Below are positions 1 through 10,347 of a DNA stretch of 64,000 nt, one piece after another. The notes under the pieces were generated by a model, which searched no databases, was not told where the DNA came from, and saw only the letters and a program-made list of their open reading frames with translations. The position numbers and the translations under genes were made by a program. Origin of the DNA: Terriglobia bacterium (lineage in GTDB: Bacteria > Acidobacteriota > Terriglobia > Bryobacterales > Bryobacteraceae); contig JAJPHS010000153.1 in NCBI GenBank assembly GCA_021325175.1, forward strand, positions 1 through 64,000. The letters run 5' to 3'. Positions within the stretch are counted from its first letter, which is position 1; the number at the start of each line of letters is the position of its first letter.

Positions 1-332
1 TAAAAGAAAATCGCCGCGGAAAGCAGAAGATTCACCAGCGGACCGGCGAGCGCGATGCAAAGTTCTTCCTTCGGCTTGAGCATTCGCTCCATGCGGGAAA
101 CGCCGCCGATCGGGAACATAATAATTTCGGTGGTCCGGACGCCGAAGCGGCTGGCGATGGCCGCGTGGCTGGTTTCATGCAGCAGCACGCTGGCGAACAA
201 TCCCGCCAGAAACAGCGCGTAGCTGCTGATCGCCTGGCCGCTGCCGAGCCCGGTGACCGCCAGGAAAACGATCAGCAAAATAAAGGTAAAATGCAGCCGC
301 ACGGGCACGCCGAACAGGTTGAAGCCGCGCAT
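1..332 (-). CDS. Site-2 protease family (M50) membrane metallopeptidase, 3' part off the window
   Basis: About 110 N-terminal residues are visible; the gene runs off the left edge of the window. The start ATG (332-330) opens a protein beginning MRGFNLFGVPVRLHFTF, typical of M50 peptidases. Hydrophobic segments lie near residues 15-35 and 38-60. The second carries the zinc-binding HExxH motif as HETSH (H52, E53, H56), and a further membrane segment begins at the visible C-terminal end. The family cleaves substrates within the membrane; the substrate here is unknown. A GTG 48 bases upstream in frame is an alternative start. It is an orphan leftward gene with an unrelated leftward gene upstream. 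Confidence 0.85.
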   Translation of the reverse strand, partial: MRGFNLFGVPVRLHFTFILLIVFLAVTGLGSGQAISSYALFLAGLFASVLLHETSHAAIASRFGVRTTEIIMFPIGGVSRMERMLKPKEELCIALAGPLVNLLLSAAIFF

Positions 333-463
333 TGTGCCGGCCGTGGCGCTGTGTTGGTTCGCCGCTCGCGCAAGTTCCACGAGTCAACAATAACAGAACC
401 GGTTTGAAATCAGCCTAAGGAGAAAACCCGAGACAGGATGCAGGGAAACGCTGATTTGGCCGC

Positions 464-1243
464 TTAAATCGGCCAGCGATGCCCCATTTGCGCTTTTTTG
501 CTGGGCATCGGGCCGGGACCGTCGCTTGAGCCTTTATGCCCGGGCACGTTCGAAAAGTCGATTTCCGAGCTATCGAACTGCACCTGGCGATCGAGCACCA
601 TTTCCAAAGTCGTGCCCTTGGCGAGCACGGCTTCCGGTCCGCGGGTGAACAGGACGCCGATCAGCCCGGCGGTTGCGCCGGCGGCCGCGCCGATACCCGC
701 GCCCATTCCGGCGGCTCCACTGGCTGCGCCGGCGAGCGCGCCGACGCTGGCGCCGGCTCCGGCGGTTTCGGCAACGGTCTTCAGATCGCCGGCTTTGTTG
801 CCCTCGCTTTTAATGGTGCCTTCCTTGCGATCCAGTTCTTCACTGGCGCGGCCGTCGAGCCCGCTGACCCGCGCGCGAAAATCGCGAGTCGTGCCATTGG
901 GCAGCGTCAGCGAATCGAAGCGCAGATGAAACTCGCCGCGTCCCTTCACTTTTCCAGGACGCTGCACTTGCGTGATGGTGCCTTCCACGTAGCTCCCGGG
1001 CGGGATGACGATACGTCCATCGACGAGAATAGGAAAAACGGTTTCGAGATAAACGCGATCGCCCGGCGCGGAATTCTTGGTGCTGACGCTGTTTATCAGG
1101 CTGAGCGGAATGTGCGTGCCCGGCTCGACCGTGTAGACCTTTTTGGCTTCCGGCTGCGCTTCGGCGGGTTTGGAGTCCTGTTTCGCATCCTGGGCGAAAC
1201 CAAGCGCTGCGATACACACCAACGGAACTACGCGCGAAAGCAT
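464..1243 (-). CDS. Exported glycine-zipper protein with a TrbI/VirB10-like beta domain
   Basis: This 259-residue protein has a signal peptide at residues 1-17 (ends GFAQ). A central domain (about 38-135) resembles the beta-rich C-terminal region of TrbI/VirB10-type proteins, with phrases such as 'IPPGSYVEGTI'. It is followed by an alanine/glycine-rich stretch (about 160-200) with GxxxG spacing, a glycine-zipper-like membrane or assembly segment. Many Acidobacteriota encode such stand-alone proteins. The role is unknown; an envelope location is inferred. No conjugation genes are nearby, so it should not be read as type IV secretion. The neighbours run in the same direction but without overlap. 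Confidence 0.7.
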   Translation of the reverse strand: MLSRVVPLVCIAALGFAQDAKQDSKPAEAQPEAKKVYTVEPGTHIPLSLINSVSTKNSAPGDRVYLETVFPILVDGRIVIPPGSYVEGTITQVQRPGKVKGRGEFHLRFDSLTLPNGTTRDFRARVSGLDGRASEELDRKEGTIKSEGNKAGDLKTVAETAGAGASVGALAGAASGAAGMGAGIGAAAGATAGLIGVLFTRGPEAVLAKGTTLEMVLDRQVQFDSSEIDFSNVPGHKGSSDGPGPMPSKKAQMGHRWPI

Positions 1244-1321
1244 AGCGGCTCCTCGAAATCAGTTTAGCGTAGAAGCCTCGCCCGCGGAACGGCGCGGGCG
1301 CGCTTCATCTCGACGGCCGTT

Positions 1322-2182
1322 TTACGCCAGCGCGGATTTATACAGCGCCACGAGCTTGGCCCATGCGCGCTCGGCGTCCGGCTTGTTATAGATCGGCTTG
1401 CCATTGGGCTGCGGTGGCATATCGGGCACGCACCAGCCGTGCAGCGATTCGGAATAGACCTCGATCTCGGCCCGATTTCCGAACGCCTCGCGAAGTTTGT
1501 CCTTGGCGTCCGGCTGCCGCTGATCGTCGTTGGAGGCGATGCCGAAATACATCCGGGCTTTGATCTTCGGCGCGAGCAGGTGCGGGCTGTCGGGCCGGTC
1601 CGTCACCAATCCGCCGCCGTGAAACGATGCGCCCGCGCCCAAACGATCCGGCACGGCGGCGCAGGTTCGCACCACCAGCGCTCCGCCCATGCAGTAACCC
1701 TGCGTGCCGATCTTCTTCGATTTGTTCACCTGTTTCTGGGAATCGAGAAAGGCGACGTAAGCGGCGGCATCTTTTTCGCAAGCGCCGGGAGCATTCACCG
1801 ACGCCATCAGCGGATTGATCTTGCCGCGGTCGCGCGCGAAGTCGACCGTCGAGGCGTCTTCAAACTGCGGGGATTTACTGACGCGATAGAACGGATTCGG
1901 CACAAGCACGCAATAGCCGTCGGCGGCGATTCGTTTGCCGATTTCGCGCATCGCCGGCCGCAGCCCGAACGCGTCGGTCCAGATCAGCACTCCGGGATGG
2001 GTCCCGCTGGCCGGGTGGATAAAGGCGGCATCGCAAGTGCCGTCCGGGGTTTTGATTTCGACGTTGGTTTCGACCACGGGCAGTCCGGCGGCCGAGGATG
2101 CTCCGGCGGCGGCGATTCCCGCCGCGACGGATGCGACGAAATCGCGGCGATGAGGATTCGGGTTGTGTTTGTCTTCAGCCAT
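1322..2182 (-). CDS. Dienelactone hydrolase family protein, Tat-exported
   Basis: This 286-residue alpha/beta hydrolase has the dienelactone hydrolase nucleophile elbow GYCMGG with Cys164 as nucleophile. The acid is probably an Asp in the stretch SNDDQ, and the His is in the segment SLHGW. The N-terminus carries a twin-arginine motif (RRDFV at 12-16) followed by an Ala-rich hydrophobic region, so Tat export is likely. The family opens lactone or ester substrates. The substrate is unknown, and no aromatic degradation genes are adjacent. It is a single gene, divergent from the YqgE gene to its right. Confidence 0.85.
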   Translation of the reverse strand: MAEDKHNPNPHRRDFVASVAAGIAAAGASSAAGLPVVETNVEIKTPDGTCDAAFIHPASGTHPGVLIWTDAFGLRPAMREIGKRIAADGYCVLVPNPFYRVSKSPQFEDASTVDFARDRGKINPLMASVNAPGACEKDAAAYVAFLDSQKQVNKSKKIGTQGYCMGGALVVRTCAAVPDRLGAGASFHGGGLVTDRPDSPHLLAPKIKARMYFGIASNDDQRQPDAKDKLREAFGNRAEIEVYSESLHGWCVPDMPPQPNGKPIYNKPDAERAWAKLVALYKSALA

Positions 2183-2253
2183 GGAAATCCTTTCTTTGAA
2201 CCGAGTATATCCCGCCCCGCGCCCGATCGGCGAAAATCGGATCGAGGCGCATT

Positions 2254-2751
2254 ATGCGCGCGATGCTCGTTTTTCTTATGCAGTGCGCCCTGGCGCAGCA
2301 AATCCAGTTGCCGCGAACCCTGCCGCAACTCCAGGGCAGGATTCTGGTCGCGACCTCGAAATCGCGGGATCGCGACCTGGGCCAGTCCGTGGTCCTGGTG
2401 ATTCATTCCGGCGCCGATGGCATCATGGGGCTGGTGGTGAACCGTCCCGCCGCCGGCACAAAGCCCCCAACCTGGTTTGGCGGACCGATCGCGCTCGGGG
2501 TGCGCGAATTGTTTCGCTCCACCGCGCCCGCGAAGGATGCCGAATGCATTTTCGCCGACGTTTACCTGACCCGCAAAATCGACGATCGCCCGGGAGCGCG
2601 CGTTTATGCCGGATACGCCGGCTGGTCCGTTCCGCAGTGGCAAAATGAAATGGATAATGGCTTGTGGCGCGTGATTCCGGCCGAGGCGCGCATGGTGTTT
2701 GATCCCCATCCGGAGACGTTATGGCGGCGGATTTCGGTCCAACAGCCGTAA
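2254..2751 (+). CDS. YqgE/AlgH family protein (UPF0301)
   Basis: The 165-residue protein matches the YqgE/AlgH family across its length, with the N-terminal '[14 protein letters not shown]' region and the conserved core '[10 protein letters not shown]'. The length fits the family. The biochemical role is not settled; AlgH was linked to alginate regulation in Pseudomonas. The start used (ATG 2254) gives a hydrophobic N-terminal extension ending ALAQ, which resembles a signal peptide and is unusual for this normally cytoplasmic family. Its last bases lie about 115 bases before metK. Confidence 0.85.
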   Translation: MRAMLVFLMQCALAQQIQLPRTLPQLQGRILVATSKSRDRDLGQSVVLVIHSGADGIMGLVVNRPAAGTKPPTWFGGPIALGVRELFRSTAPAKDAECIFADVYLTRKIDDRPGARVYAGYAGWSVPQWQNEMDNGLWRVIPAEARMVFDPHPETLWRRISVQQP

Positions 2752-2853
2752 AACGCGCCGGCGGCGCGGCGGAAAAGCCAATTCCGGATCCGGGTTCGCG
2801 ATATCGCCGTGTTACAATGGCGTTTTTGCATTTCAATCGCTCATAATTTACCT

Positions 2854-2858
2854 GGAGG
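2854..2858 (+). promoter_or_regulatory. Shine-Dalgarno that fixes the metK start
   Basis: GGAGG lies 8 bases before GTG 2867 and 20 bases before the next in-frame ATG (2879). The spacing supports the GTG as the real metK start. Confidence 0.7.
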
Positions 2859-2866
2859 AAGTGCGC

Positions 2867-4036
<1,170 letters not shown>

Positions 4037-4042
4037 ATTCAG

Positions 4043-5320
4043 ATGGCGTTAGTTGAAGGCTGCAAGCACTCAATCGAGATCACCGTCCCGGTCGCGGAGG
4101 TGGAAAAGGAAACCGAGCGCGTTGTCGCCGAGATCCAGAAAAAGGCCCGGCTGCCGGGGTTCCGGCCCGGCCACGCTCCGCTGTCGATCGTCAAGACGCG
4201 TTTTGCCGGGGAAATCCGCCAGGATGTGCTGGAAAAACTGGTGCCGAGATTTTTCCAGGCGGCGGTCGAGAAGGATCATCTGAAGGTGGTCGGCCGGCCG
4301 GATGTGACCGATGTGCATTTCCATGCCGGCGAGCCGCTGAAGTTTAAAGCGGAGTTTGAGGTCGCGCCCGAGTTCGAATTAGGCGAATATCGCGGCATCA
4401 GCATTCCCTATGATGAGCCGAAGGTCAGCGATGAAGATGTGAACGAGCGCCTGGAAGCGCTGCGGCAGCAAAGGGCCGAGTTCGTCAACGAAGAGCCGCG
4501 GCCGCTCGCCGATGGCGATTATGCGCTGGTTTCGCTTGAAAGCCTGTCGGGACTGGCGGAAAAAATTCAACAGGACGAGATCAGCTTCAAGATCGGGGAT
4601 GAGGCCACGCTTCCGGCGTTCACGGAAAATCTGCGCGGCGCCTCGCCCGAGGAGTCGCGCGAATTCGAAGTGACCTATCCGGAAGATTACGACCGCAAGA
4701 ATCTCGCCGGAAAGACGGTAAAGTTTCGCGCCACGGTGAAGGCGGTTCGCCGCAAGGAACTGCCGGAATTAAACGACGAATTCGCCAAGGACCTGGGCGA
4801 TTATCAGACGCTGGAAGAGCTCAAAACGGCGGTGCGCTCCGCGATTTTGCGCGAACGCGAGCAGAGGGCGCAGGAGGAAGCCAAGGAAGCCCTGCTCAAC
4901 AAACTCGTCGAGCAGCACGATTTTCCGCTGCCGGACGCCTATATCGACCGGCAGATCGAGATCAACGTCGATAATCAACTGCGCACGCTCGCCGCGCAGG
5001 GCATCGATCCGAAAAGCATCAAGCTCGACTGGAATAAAGTTCGCGAATCGCAGAAAGATAAAGCGGCGCGCGACGTCAAGGCGTCGCTGCTGCTCGACAA
5101 GATCGCCGAGCGCGAGGCGATCAACGCCACCCAGGAAGAGGTCGACCGGGAAGTGCAGCGCATCGCGCGCCAGCAGCGGGAGGCCGTCGCCGTCACGCGG
5201 GCGAAGCTGCAAAAAGACGGCGCTATTGCGCGCATCGCCGGGCACATCCGCACGGAGAAAACGCTCAATTTTCTGTTCGAGCAGGCGCGTAAGGAAGCGC
5301 CGGCGCGGCCAGAGAGCTAA
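4043..5320 (+). CDS. tig: Trigger factor, ribosome-associated chaperone
   Basis: This 425-residue protein has the trigger-factor architecture. The N-terminal ribosome-binding domain has the signature loop GFRPG (about residue 39-43), the central FKBP-like prolyl isomerase domain spans about 155-240, and a long helical C-terminal chaperone domain follows. The PPIase domain looks divergent, so isomerase activity is less certain than chaperone function. It binds nascent chains at the exit tunnel. In many bacteria tig precedes clpP-clpX; here it follows metK by 6 bases and is followed by an unrelated exported protein. Confidence 0.96.
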   Translation: MALVEGCKHSIEITVPVAEVEKETERVVAEIQKKARLPGFRPGHAPLSIVKTRFAGEIRQDVLEKLVPRFFQAAVEKDHLKVVGRPDVTDVHFHAGEPLKFKAEFEVAPEFELGEYRGISIPYDEPKVSDEDVNERLEALRQQRAEFVNEEPRPLADGDYALVSLESLSGLAEKIQQDEISFKIGDEATLPAFTENLRGASPEESREFEVTYPEDYDRKNLAGKTVKFRATVKAVRRKELPELNDEFAKDLGDYQTLEELKTAVRSAILREREQRAQEEAKEALLNKLVEQHDFPLPDAYIDRQIEINVDNQLRTLAAQGIDPKSIKLDWNKVRESQKDKAARDVKASLLLDKIAEREAINATQEEVDREVQRIARQQREAVAVTRAKLQKDGAIARIAGHIRTEKTLNFLFEQARKEAPARPES

Positions 5321-5348
5321 GATGGAATGCAAAAAACAAAGGAGCTTT

Positions 5349-5879
5349 ATGAAACTGCTTTTTCTGTTCAGCCTGCTGTCCGTTTCCCTCTGGGCTGCGG
5401 AGGAAGTCCACGCTGTTTCCGGGACCGTGCAGGCCATCGATCGCGCTGCGAAAACCGTCGCGGTCCGGACCGCGGACGGAGCCGAGTACATCTTTCATGT
5501 CGCCTCGAAAGCAGCTGTTCATGGCGCCGGCGCGATCGGCAGAGGCAGCGCCAGCGCCTTCGACGCACTTAAGACAGGTGACGAGGTCGTGGTTCATTAC
5601 ACCGTCCGCGGCGCCGAAAAGACCGGCGAGGAATTCGATCGTATCGGCCGCGAGGGACTGCACGTGGTCGAAGGAACCGGCCAGCACATCGATCGCGCGG
5701 CCAAAACGATTTCGATCAAGACCGCGGATGGAACCATCCAGACTTTTCATTTCACGGACCGCCTGGCCAAAGAGACCGGTGAAGATACGGCTCGCGGGAC
5801 GGAGAAGGCCGCCAAAGTCACCGTTTACTACACCGAGGACGCCGGCAGGAAAATCGCGCACTTTTTCCGGAGCGAATAG
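5349..5879 (+). CDS. Small exported protein with two internal repeats, unknown function
   Basis: This 176-residue protein starts at ATG 5349, preceded by AAAGGAG; an alternative ATG lies at 5322. The signal peptide is residues 1-16 (ending LWAAE). The mature part holds two similar units of roughly 70 residues. Each carries 'IDRAAKT', then 'TADG', then a short F-H segment, and a 'VxVxYT'-like strand closes each unit, so the gene probably arose by internal duplication. I recognise no named family. A periplasmic beta-rich fold is inferred. It stands alone between tig and prfB. Confidence 0.7.
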   Translation: MKLLFLFSLLSVSLWAAEEVHAVSGTVQAIDRAAKTVAVRTADGAEYIFHVASKAAVHGAGAIGRGSASAFDALKTGDEVVVHYTVRGAEKTGEEFDRIGREGLHVVEGTGQHIDRAAKTISIKTADGTIQTFHFTDRLAKETGEDTARGTEKAAKVTVYYTEDAGRKIAHFFRSE

Positions 5880-5929
5880 CGCTCCAGCGCAGTTTTCGGG
5901 CCGCGGCGCGATCGGCTAGACTGAAAGGG

Positions 5930-7064
5930 ATGACGCTCGAGGAACTGGAAAGAGAGTACGCTGCGCTCCGCCAGCAAGCTGACGCTGTGCGGAGCTATCT
6001 TTGACGCCCCCGCCCGCCGTGAACAACTGAACAAACTGGAAGAACAGACGCACGCGCCGGATTTCTGGTCCAATCCCGAAAAGAGCCAGAAAATCATGCA
6101 GGAGCGGAAACGTTTGGAAGAGCAGATCGAGCAGGATGCCCGCATCTGCTCGGCCAGTTCCGACCTGGAAACGCTGTTTGAGCTGGCGCATGAAGGGGAA
6201 AACGTCAACGGCGATCTGGAGCATTCGATCCGCGTTTTTCGCGAGCAGCTTGAAAAGCTCGAAGACAAAATGCTGCTTTCCGGCGAGAACGCCACGCGCA
6301 GCGCGATCGTGACGATTCACCCCGGTGCGGGCGGCACCGAAAGCCAGGACTGGGCCGAAATGCTGCTGCGCATGTATCTGCGTTGGGCCGAGCGCAACCA
6401 TTTCGAAACCGTGATCACGGATCGTCTGGAGGGCGAAGGCGCGGGCATCAAATCGGCGACTTTTGAAGTCAACGGCGAAAACGCCTACGGGCTGCTGCAA
6501 AGCGAAGTCGGGGTGCACCGGCTGGTGCGAATTTCGCCGTTCGACGCCAACGCGCGGCGGCACACCTCGTTTGCGTCGGTGTTCGTGTATCCGCAGATCG
6601 ACGACGAGATCAAGATCGAGATTCGTCCCGAGGATCTGCGCGTCGACACCTTTCGCGCTTCCGGCGCCGGCGGCCAGCACGTCAACCGCACCGATTCGGC
6701 GATCCGCATGACGCATCTGCCGACGGGCATCGTGGTGCAGTGCCAAAACGAGCGCAGCCAGCACAAAAATCGCGCCGCCGCGATGAAACAGCTTCGCGCC
6801 AAATTGTATGAGCACGAAATGGAGAAAAAGCGGGTCGAGGAGCGCAAGCTGGAGGATTCCAAGCTTGAAATCAACTTCGGCAGCCAGATCCGCAGCTACG
6901 TGCTCGCGCCCTATCGGCTGGTGAAGGATCATCGCACCAAGCTGGCGATCGGCGACGTGGATCGCGTGCTCGATGGCGACCTGGAATCGCTCATTCACGC
7001 GTTTCTGGTGTGGCGAAAAACCGGAAAAACGGCCGCGGACGGCAAGGATGAGATCCCGGATTGA
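5930..7064 (+). CDS. prfB: Peptide chain release factor 2 with programmed +1 frameshift
   Basis: RF2 ends translation at UGA and UAA. The reading frame opens at ATG 5930, runs 24 codons to an in-frame TGA (6002-6004), and continues in the +1 frame from 6003 to 7064, giving about 377 residues. The downstream part has the RF2 anticodon-like SPF tripeptide (in RISPFDA) and the catalytic GGQ motif (in GAGGQHV). The break is the classical autoregulatory frameshift and not a lesion. It overlaps the next gene by 17 bases, which suggests coupling. Confidence 0.97.
5991..6005 (+). promoter_or_regulatory. Programmed +1 ribosomal frameshift site of prfB
   Basis: The signal reads GGAG, four bases, CTT TGA C. 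An internal Shine-Dalgarno-like GGAG (5991-5994) sits just upstream of the slippery CTT (5999-6001), followed by the UGA stop and a C. E. coli has AGGGGG-UAU-CUU-UGA-C at the same place. By established knowledge, low RF2 slows termination at this UGA and promotes the shift to the GAC codon. Confidence 0.93.
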
Positions 7065-7971
7065 AACCATCGGGCTGAATGACGCGGCGGAGCGTATCCG
7101 CCGGGGTGATCTCGTCGCGTTTCCCACCGAGACGGTCTACGGGCTCGGCGCGAACGCGCTCGACGCCGCGGCGGTTCGAAAGATTTTCGAATTAAAGGGA
7201 CGGCCGGAAACCAGCCCGCTGATCGTCCATGTTTCAGACGTCGAAATGGCGCGGCGGTATGTGACGGAGTGGCCCGCGCGGGCCGAGGAGCTGGCGCGCC
7301 GGTATTGGCCGGGGCCGCTCACGCTGGTGCTGCCGAAATCGGCACAGATCCCGGACATCGTGACCGCGGGATTGCCGACCGTCGGCATCCGCGTCCCGGC
7401 GCATGAGATCGCGCTTCAATTGATCCAAGCCGCCGGCGTGCCGATCGCCGCGCCCAGCGCGAATCGCTTCACCGGATTGTCGCCGACCAAGGCGGAACAC
7501 GTTCGCCAGGCGTTTGACGGCGCCGTTCCAGTGCTTGATGGCGGGCCGACGCGGGTTGGAATCGAATCGACGGTGGTTTCGCTCATTGGAGCGAAGATGA
7601 CCCTGCTGCGTCCGGGAATGATTTCCTTCGGAGAAATCGAGCAGGCCGCCGCCGGCGAGGGGCCGCATCCGTCGCCGGGCATGCATGAGCGCCATTACAG
7701 TCCTCAAACGCCGCTGATTCTGGTGGATGGTCCGCGGGATCTGCCGGACCGGCGAGGGGCGTATGTGTGGTGGCGCCGCGCGGGGCTGGCGCCGCGCAGC
7801 GTCAAAATGCCCGGTGACCCCGCAGGCTATGCCGCGCGGTTATATGGCGTGCTGCACGAGCTCGACCGCGAAAACTGGCCCTGGATCGCGATCGAGAAAC
7901 CGCCGGAAAAGCTCGAATGGCGCGGGATTTGGGACCGGCTGCGGCGCGCGGCGCGTGATGCCGTTCGTTAA
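7048..7971 (+). CDS. L-threonylcarbamoyladenylate synthase, Sua5 type
   Basis: The enzyme makes threonylcarbamoyl-AMP from threonine, bicarbonate and ATP for the t6A37 modification of tRNA. The 307-residue product starts at ATG 7048, inside the end of prfB. The YrdC domain (about 1-200) has the [10 protein letters not shown] motif and the KGRP segment ([10 protein letters not shown]). After it come the linker '[12 protein letters not shown]' and a short Rossmann-like C-terminal domain, which marks it as Sua5 and not TsaC. Pairing with prfB links two translation-fidelity genes in one transcript. Confidence 0.93.
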   Translation: MRSRIETIGLNDAAERIRRGDLVAFPTETVYGLGANALDAAAVRKIFELKGRPETSPLIVHVSDVEMARRYVTEWPARAEELARRYWPGPLTLVLPKSAQIPDIVTAGLPTVGIRVPAHEIALQLIQAAGVPIAAPSANRFTGLSPTKAEHVRQAFDGAVPVLDGGPTRVGIESTVVSLIGAKMTLLRPGMISFGEIEQAAAGEGPHPSPGMHERHYSPQTPLILVDGPRDLPDRRGAYVWWRRAGLAPRSVKMPGDPAGYAARLYGVLHELDRENWPWIAIEKPPEKLEWRGIWDRLRRAARDAVR

Positions 7972-8996
7972 GACGTGGTGAGCGGGACCGTTTCCATCCG
8001 TTTCAACTGCCCGCAGGCCGCGAACACGTCCAGGCCGCGCGGCTTGCGGATAAAGCACGGCATCGAGCGGCGAACGATGTGCTGAAACGCGGCCACCCGC
8101 GCCGGCTCCGGAGTCTCATAGGGAATTCCAGGGCCGGGATTGAGCGCGATCAGATTCAGTTTCGCGTTTAACCGCGCCAGCAGTTTCACCACGCGCCGCG
8201 CGTCGGCGTCGGAATCGTTGACGCCCTTCAGCAGCACATATTCGAACGTGAGCTTTTCCCACGGGCGCAAGGGATATTTCCGGCACGCCTCGATCAGATC
8301 GGCCAGATGATATTTGCGCGTGATCGGCATCAGCTCGCGGCGCTGCTCTTCGCTCGATGCGTTGAGTGAAATGGCCAGCTTCGGCCGCACCGGCTCGCGC
8401 GCCAGCTCCTCGATTTTCGGAATGATTCCGGAGGTGGACAGGGTGATCCGGCGCGGAGAAATGGCGATTCCGTCCGGATCGGCGAGTAATCTGGTCGCTT
8501 TCAGGACGTTGGCTAGATTCAGCAGCGGTTCGCCCTGACCCATCATCACGATATTGACCCGATCGGCGTTCGCTTCGAGCAGATTGTCCTCGGCCACGCG
8601 CAAAACCTGGCCGACGATCTCGCCCGCCGTCAGATTTCGTTCGAGGCCAAGCAGAGCGGTCAGGCAAAAGCGGCAATTCACCGGGCAGCCGGCCTGGCTT
8701 GAAATGCAAATCGTCGAGCGCTCGCCCTCCGGCATCCAGACCGTCTCGATGGTCCGGCCATCGCCAAGGCGCAAAAGGTAACGGCGAGTACCATCGCAAG
8801 AGTCGTAGCGTTTCTCAATGGCGGGCAAGCCGACGGGCCAGGAACGCAACCGTTTCGGGAGGTTGGAAACAGCGTCTAAATCGCTGATTTTGCGCCGGTA
8901 AACGGCGTCGTAGAGCTGGCGGGCGCGGAACTTCGGCCACTCCGGTGCAAGCGCCCTCTGAAGCTCTTCAAGTTCCAGTCCTACAACAGGTTGCAT
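7968..8996 (-). CDS. rlmN: Dual-specificity 23S rRNA/tRNA adenine-C2 methyltransferase
   Basis: RlmN methylates A2503 of 23S rRNA and A37 of some tRNAs by radical SAM chemistry. From ATG 8996 the protein has 342 residues. The radical-SAM cysteines are C104, C108 and C111 (in GCPVNCRFC), preceded by the conserved CISSQ cysteine (C97). The second catalytic cysteine is in the C-terminal AACGQL segment. GAGG six bases upstream supports this start over the ATG at 9008. The gene converges on the Sua5 gene with a 4-base overlap. Confidence 0.95.
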   Translation of the reverse strand: MQPVVGLELEELQRALAPEWPKFRARQLYDAVYRRKISDLDAVSNLPKRLRSWPVGLPAIEKRYDSCDGTRRYLLRLGDGRTIETVWMPEGERSTICISSQAGCPVNCRFCLTALLGLERNLTAGEIVGQVLRVAEDNLLEANADRVNIVMMGQGEPLLNLANVLKATRLLADPDGIAISPRRITLSTSGIIPKIEELAREPVRPKLAISLNASSEEQRRELMPITRKYHLADLIEACRKYPLRPWEKLTFEYVLLKGVNDSDADARRVVKLLARLNAKLNLIALNPGPGIPYETPEPARVAAFQHIVRRSMPCFIRKPRGLDVFAACGQLKRMETVPLTTS

Positions 8997-9048
8997 TCTT
9001 GTCCTCATCCTAACATCCGGAGGCTGGTCACGATAGAATGAAGGAAAG

Positions 9049-10347
9049 ATGGCTCGCCACGCTTCAAGGATCCGGGATATACACCGCGCTACGCTCGGCA
9101 ACGGCATACGCGTGATCACCGAAAAGATGCCGCATGTGCGCAGCGTCTCGGTCGGGATTTGGATCGGCACCGGATCGCGCGAGGAAGCGCCGCATGAAAC
9201 CGGCATCTCGCATTTTATCGAGCACATGGTGTTCAAGGGAACCAAGAACCGTTCGGCGGAGCAGATCGCGCGCTCGGTGGATTCGATCGGCGGCGGCCTG
9301 GACGCGTTCACGTCCAAGGAGCTGGTCAGCTACAACGTTAAGGTGCTGGACGAGCATTTGCCGGATGCCTTCGACGTGGTCGCCGATCTGGTCCGGAATC
9401 CGCTTTTTCAGGAAGCCGATATCGAAAAAGAAAAGGGCGTGATCCTGGAAGAATTGAAAATGGAGGTGGACAATCCCGAGTATCTCATCCATGAAATTTT
9501 TTCGAGCAATTTCTGGAAAGGCCACCCGCTGGGGCGGCCGATTCTCGGGACGAAGCAGACCATCCGCGGTTTCGACCGCGATAAGATCGAGCGCTACTAC
9601 CGGCAGTTTTATACGCCCGCGAACATTTTAATTACCGCCGCCGGCAGCCTGGATCATCCCAAGCTGGTGCGGCTGGCCGAGCAGCATTTCTCCGATCTGA
9701 AGCCGCGCGCGATCACCTCGCGCCAAGCTCCGCCGCGGCCGCACGCGCCGCTGGTGTTCCGCAATAAATCGTCGCTTGAACAGGTTCACGTTTATATCGG
9801 AGTGCCCAGCGCGGCCATGCCCGATGAATCGCGCTTCGGATGGCTGGTGCTGAATACCATTCTCGGCGGCGGAATGAGCTCGCGGCTTTTCCAGAACATC
9901 CGCGAAAAGCAGGGGTTGGCATACACGGTTTACTCGGAGCTGATGATGTATCGCGATGCCGGATGCATGCTGATCTACGCCGGAACGTCGCTCAAATCGG
10001 CCGGAAAAGTGGTGGAATCGATCGCGCAGGAGCTGCGCCGGTTGAGCGATGAGCTGGTCAGCGAAGACGAGCTGCGGCGCGCCAAGGATCATCTGAAAGG
10101 CTCCTATGTTCTGAGCCTCGAATCGACGTCGAGCCGCATGGGGAATCTGGCGCGGCAGGAGTTATATTTCAAGCGATTCTTCTCGCTGGATGAAATGCTG
10201 GAAAGCGTGGAGCGGGTGACCGCGGAGGAAGTGCGGCAGCTCGCGGGCGAGTATTTCGATCCGAAGAGCATGGCGGTGGCGATGCTCGGGCGACTGGAAG
10301 GATTTCGAGTCCGGCGCGAGGATCTCGTCGGACCTGCGCTTCGTTGA
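9049..10347 (+). CDS. M16 family zinc peptidase (mitochondrial processing peptidase-like)
   Basis: This 432-residue protein carries the inverted zinc motif HxxEH as HFIEH near residue 57 and the downstream catalytic region. It has the two-domain architecture of soluble single-chain M16B peptidases such as the YmxG/PqqL-like group. A GAAGGAAAG ribosome site precedes ATG 9049. No signal peptide is seen, so it is probably cytoplasmic. The substrate is unknown. It is divergent from rlmN, and its stop codon overlaps the TTG start of the following TPM gene. Confidence 0.92.
   Translation: MARHASRIRDIHRATLGNGIRVITEKMPHVRSVSVGIWIGTGSREEAPHETGISHFIEHMVFKGTKNRSAEQIARSVDSIGGGLDAFTSKELVSYNVKVLDEHLPDAFDVVADLVRNPLFQEADIEKEKGVILEELKMEVDNPEYLIHEIFSSNFWKGHPLGRPILGTKQTIRGFDRDKIERYYRQFYTPANILITAAGSLDHPKLVRLAEQHFSDLKPRAITSRQAPPRPHAPLVFRNKSSLEQVHVYIGVPSAAMPDESRFGWLVLNTILGGGMSSRLFQNIREKQGLAYTVYSELMMYRDAGCMLIYAGTSLKSAGKVVESIAQELRRLSDELVSEDELRRAKDHLKGSYVLSLESTSSRMGNLARQELYFKRFFSLDEMLESVERVTAEEVRQLAGEYFDPKSMAVAMLGRLEGFRVRREDLVGPALR

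Noticed and set aside
464-1243. The VirB10/TrbI-like protein as evidence of a conjugative element
   Set aside because: No other conjugation gene is nearby, and a stand-alone exported glycine-zipper protein with this domain is common in Acidobacteriota.
2752-2866. A SAM riboswitch before metK
   Set aside because: The 115-base gap shows no recognisable SAM-I core or terminator; only a TACAAT hexamer (2813-2818) with no matching -35.
6002-6004. In-frame stop codon in prfB as a sign of a pseudogene or sequencing error
   Set aside because: The surrounding GGAG-N4-CTT-TGA-C arrangement is the known autoregulatory frameshift signal, and the downstream frame is intact.
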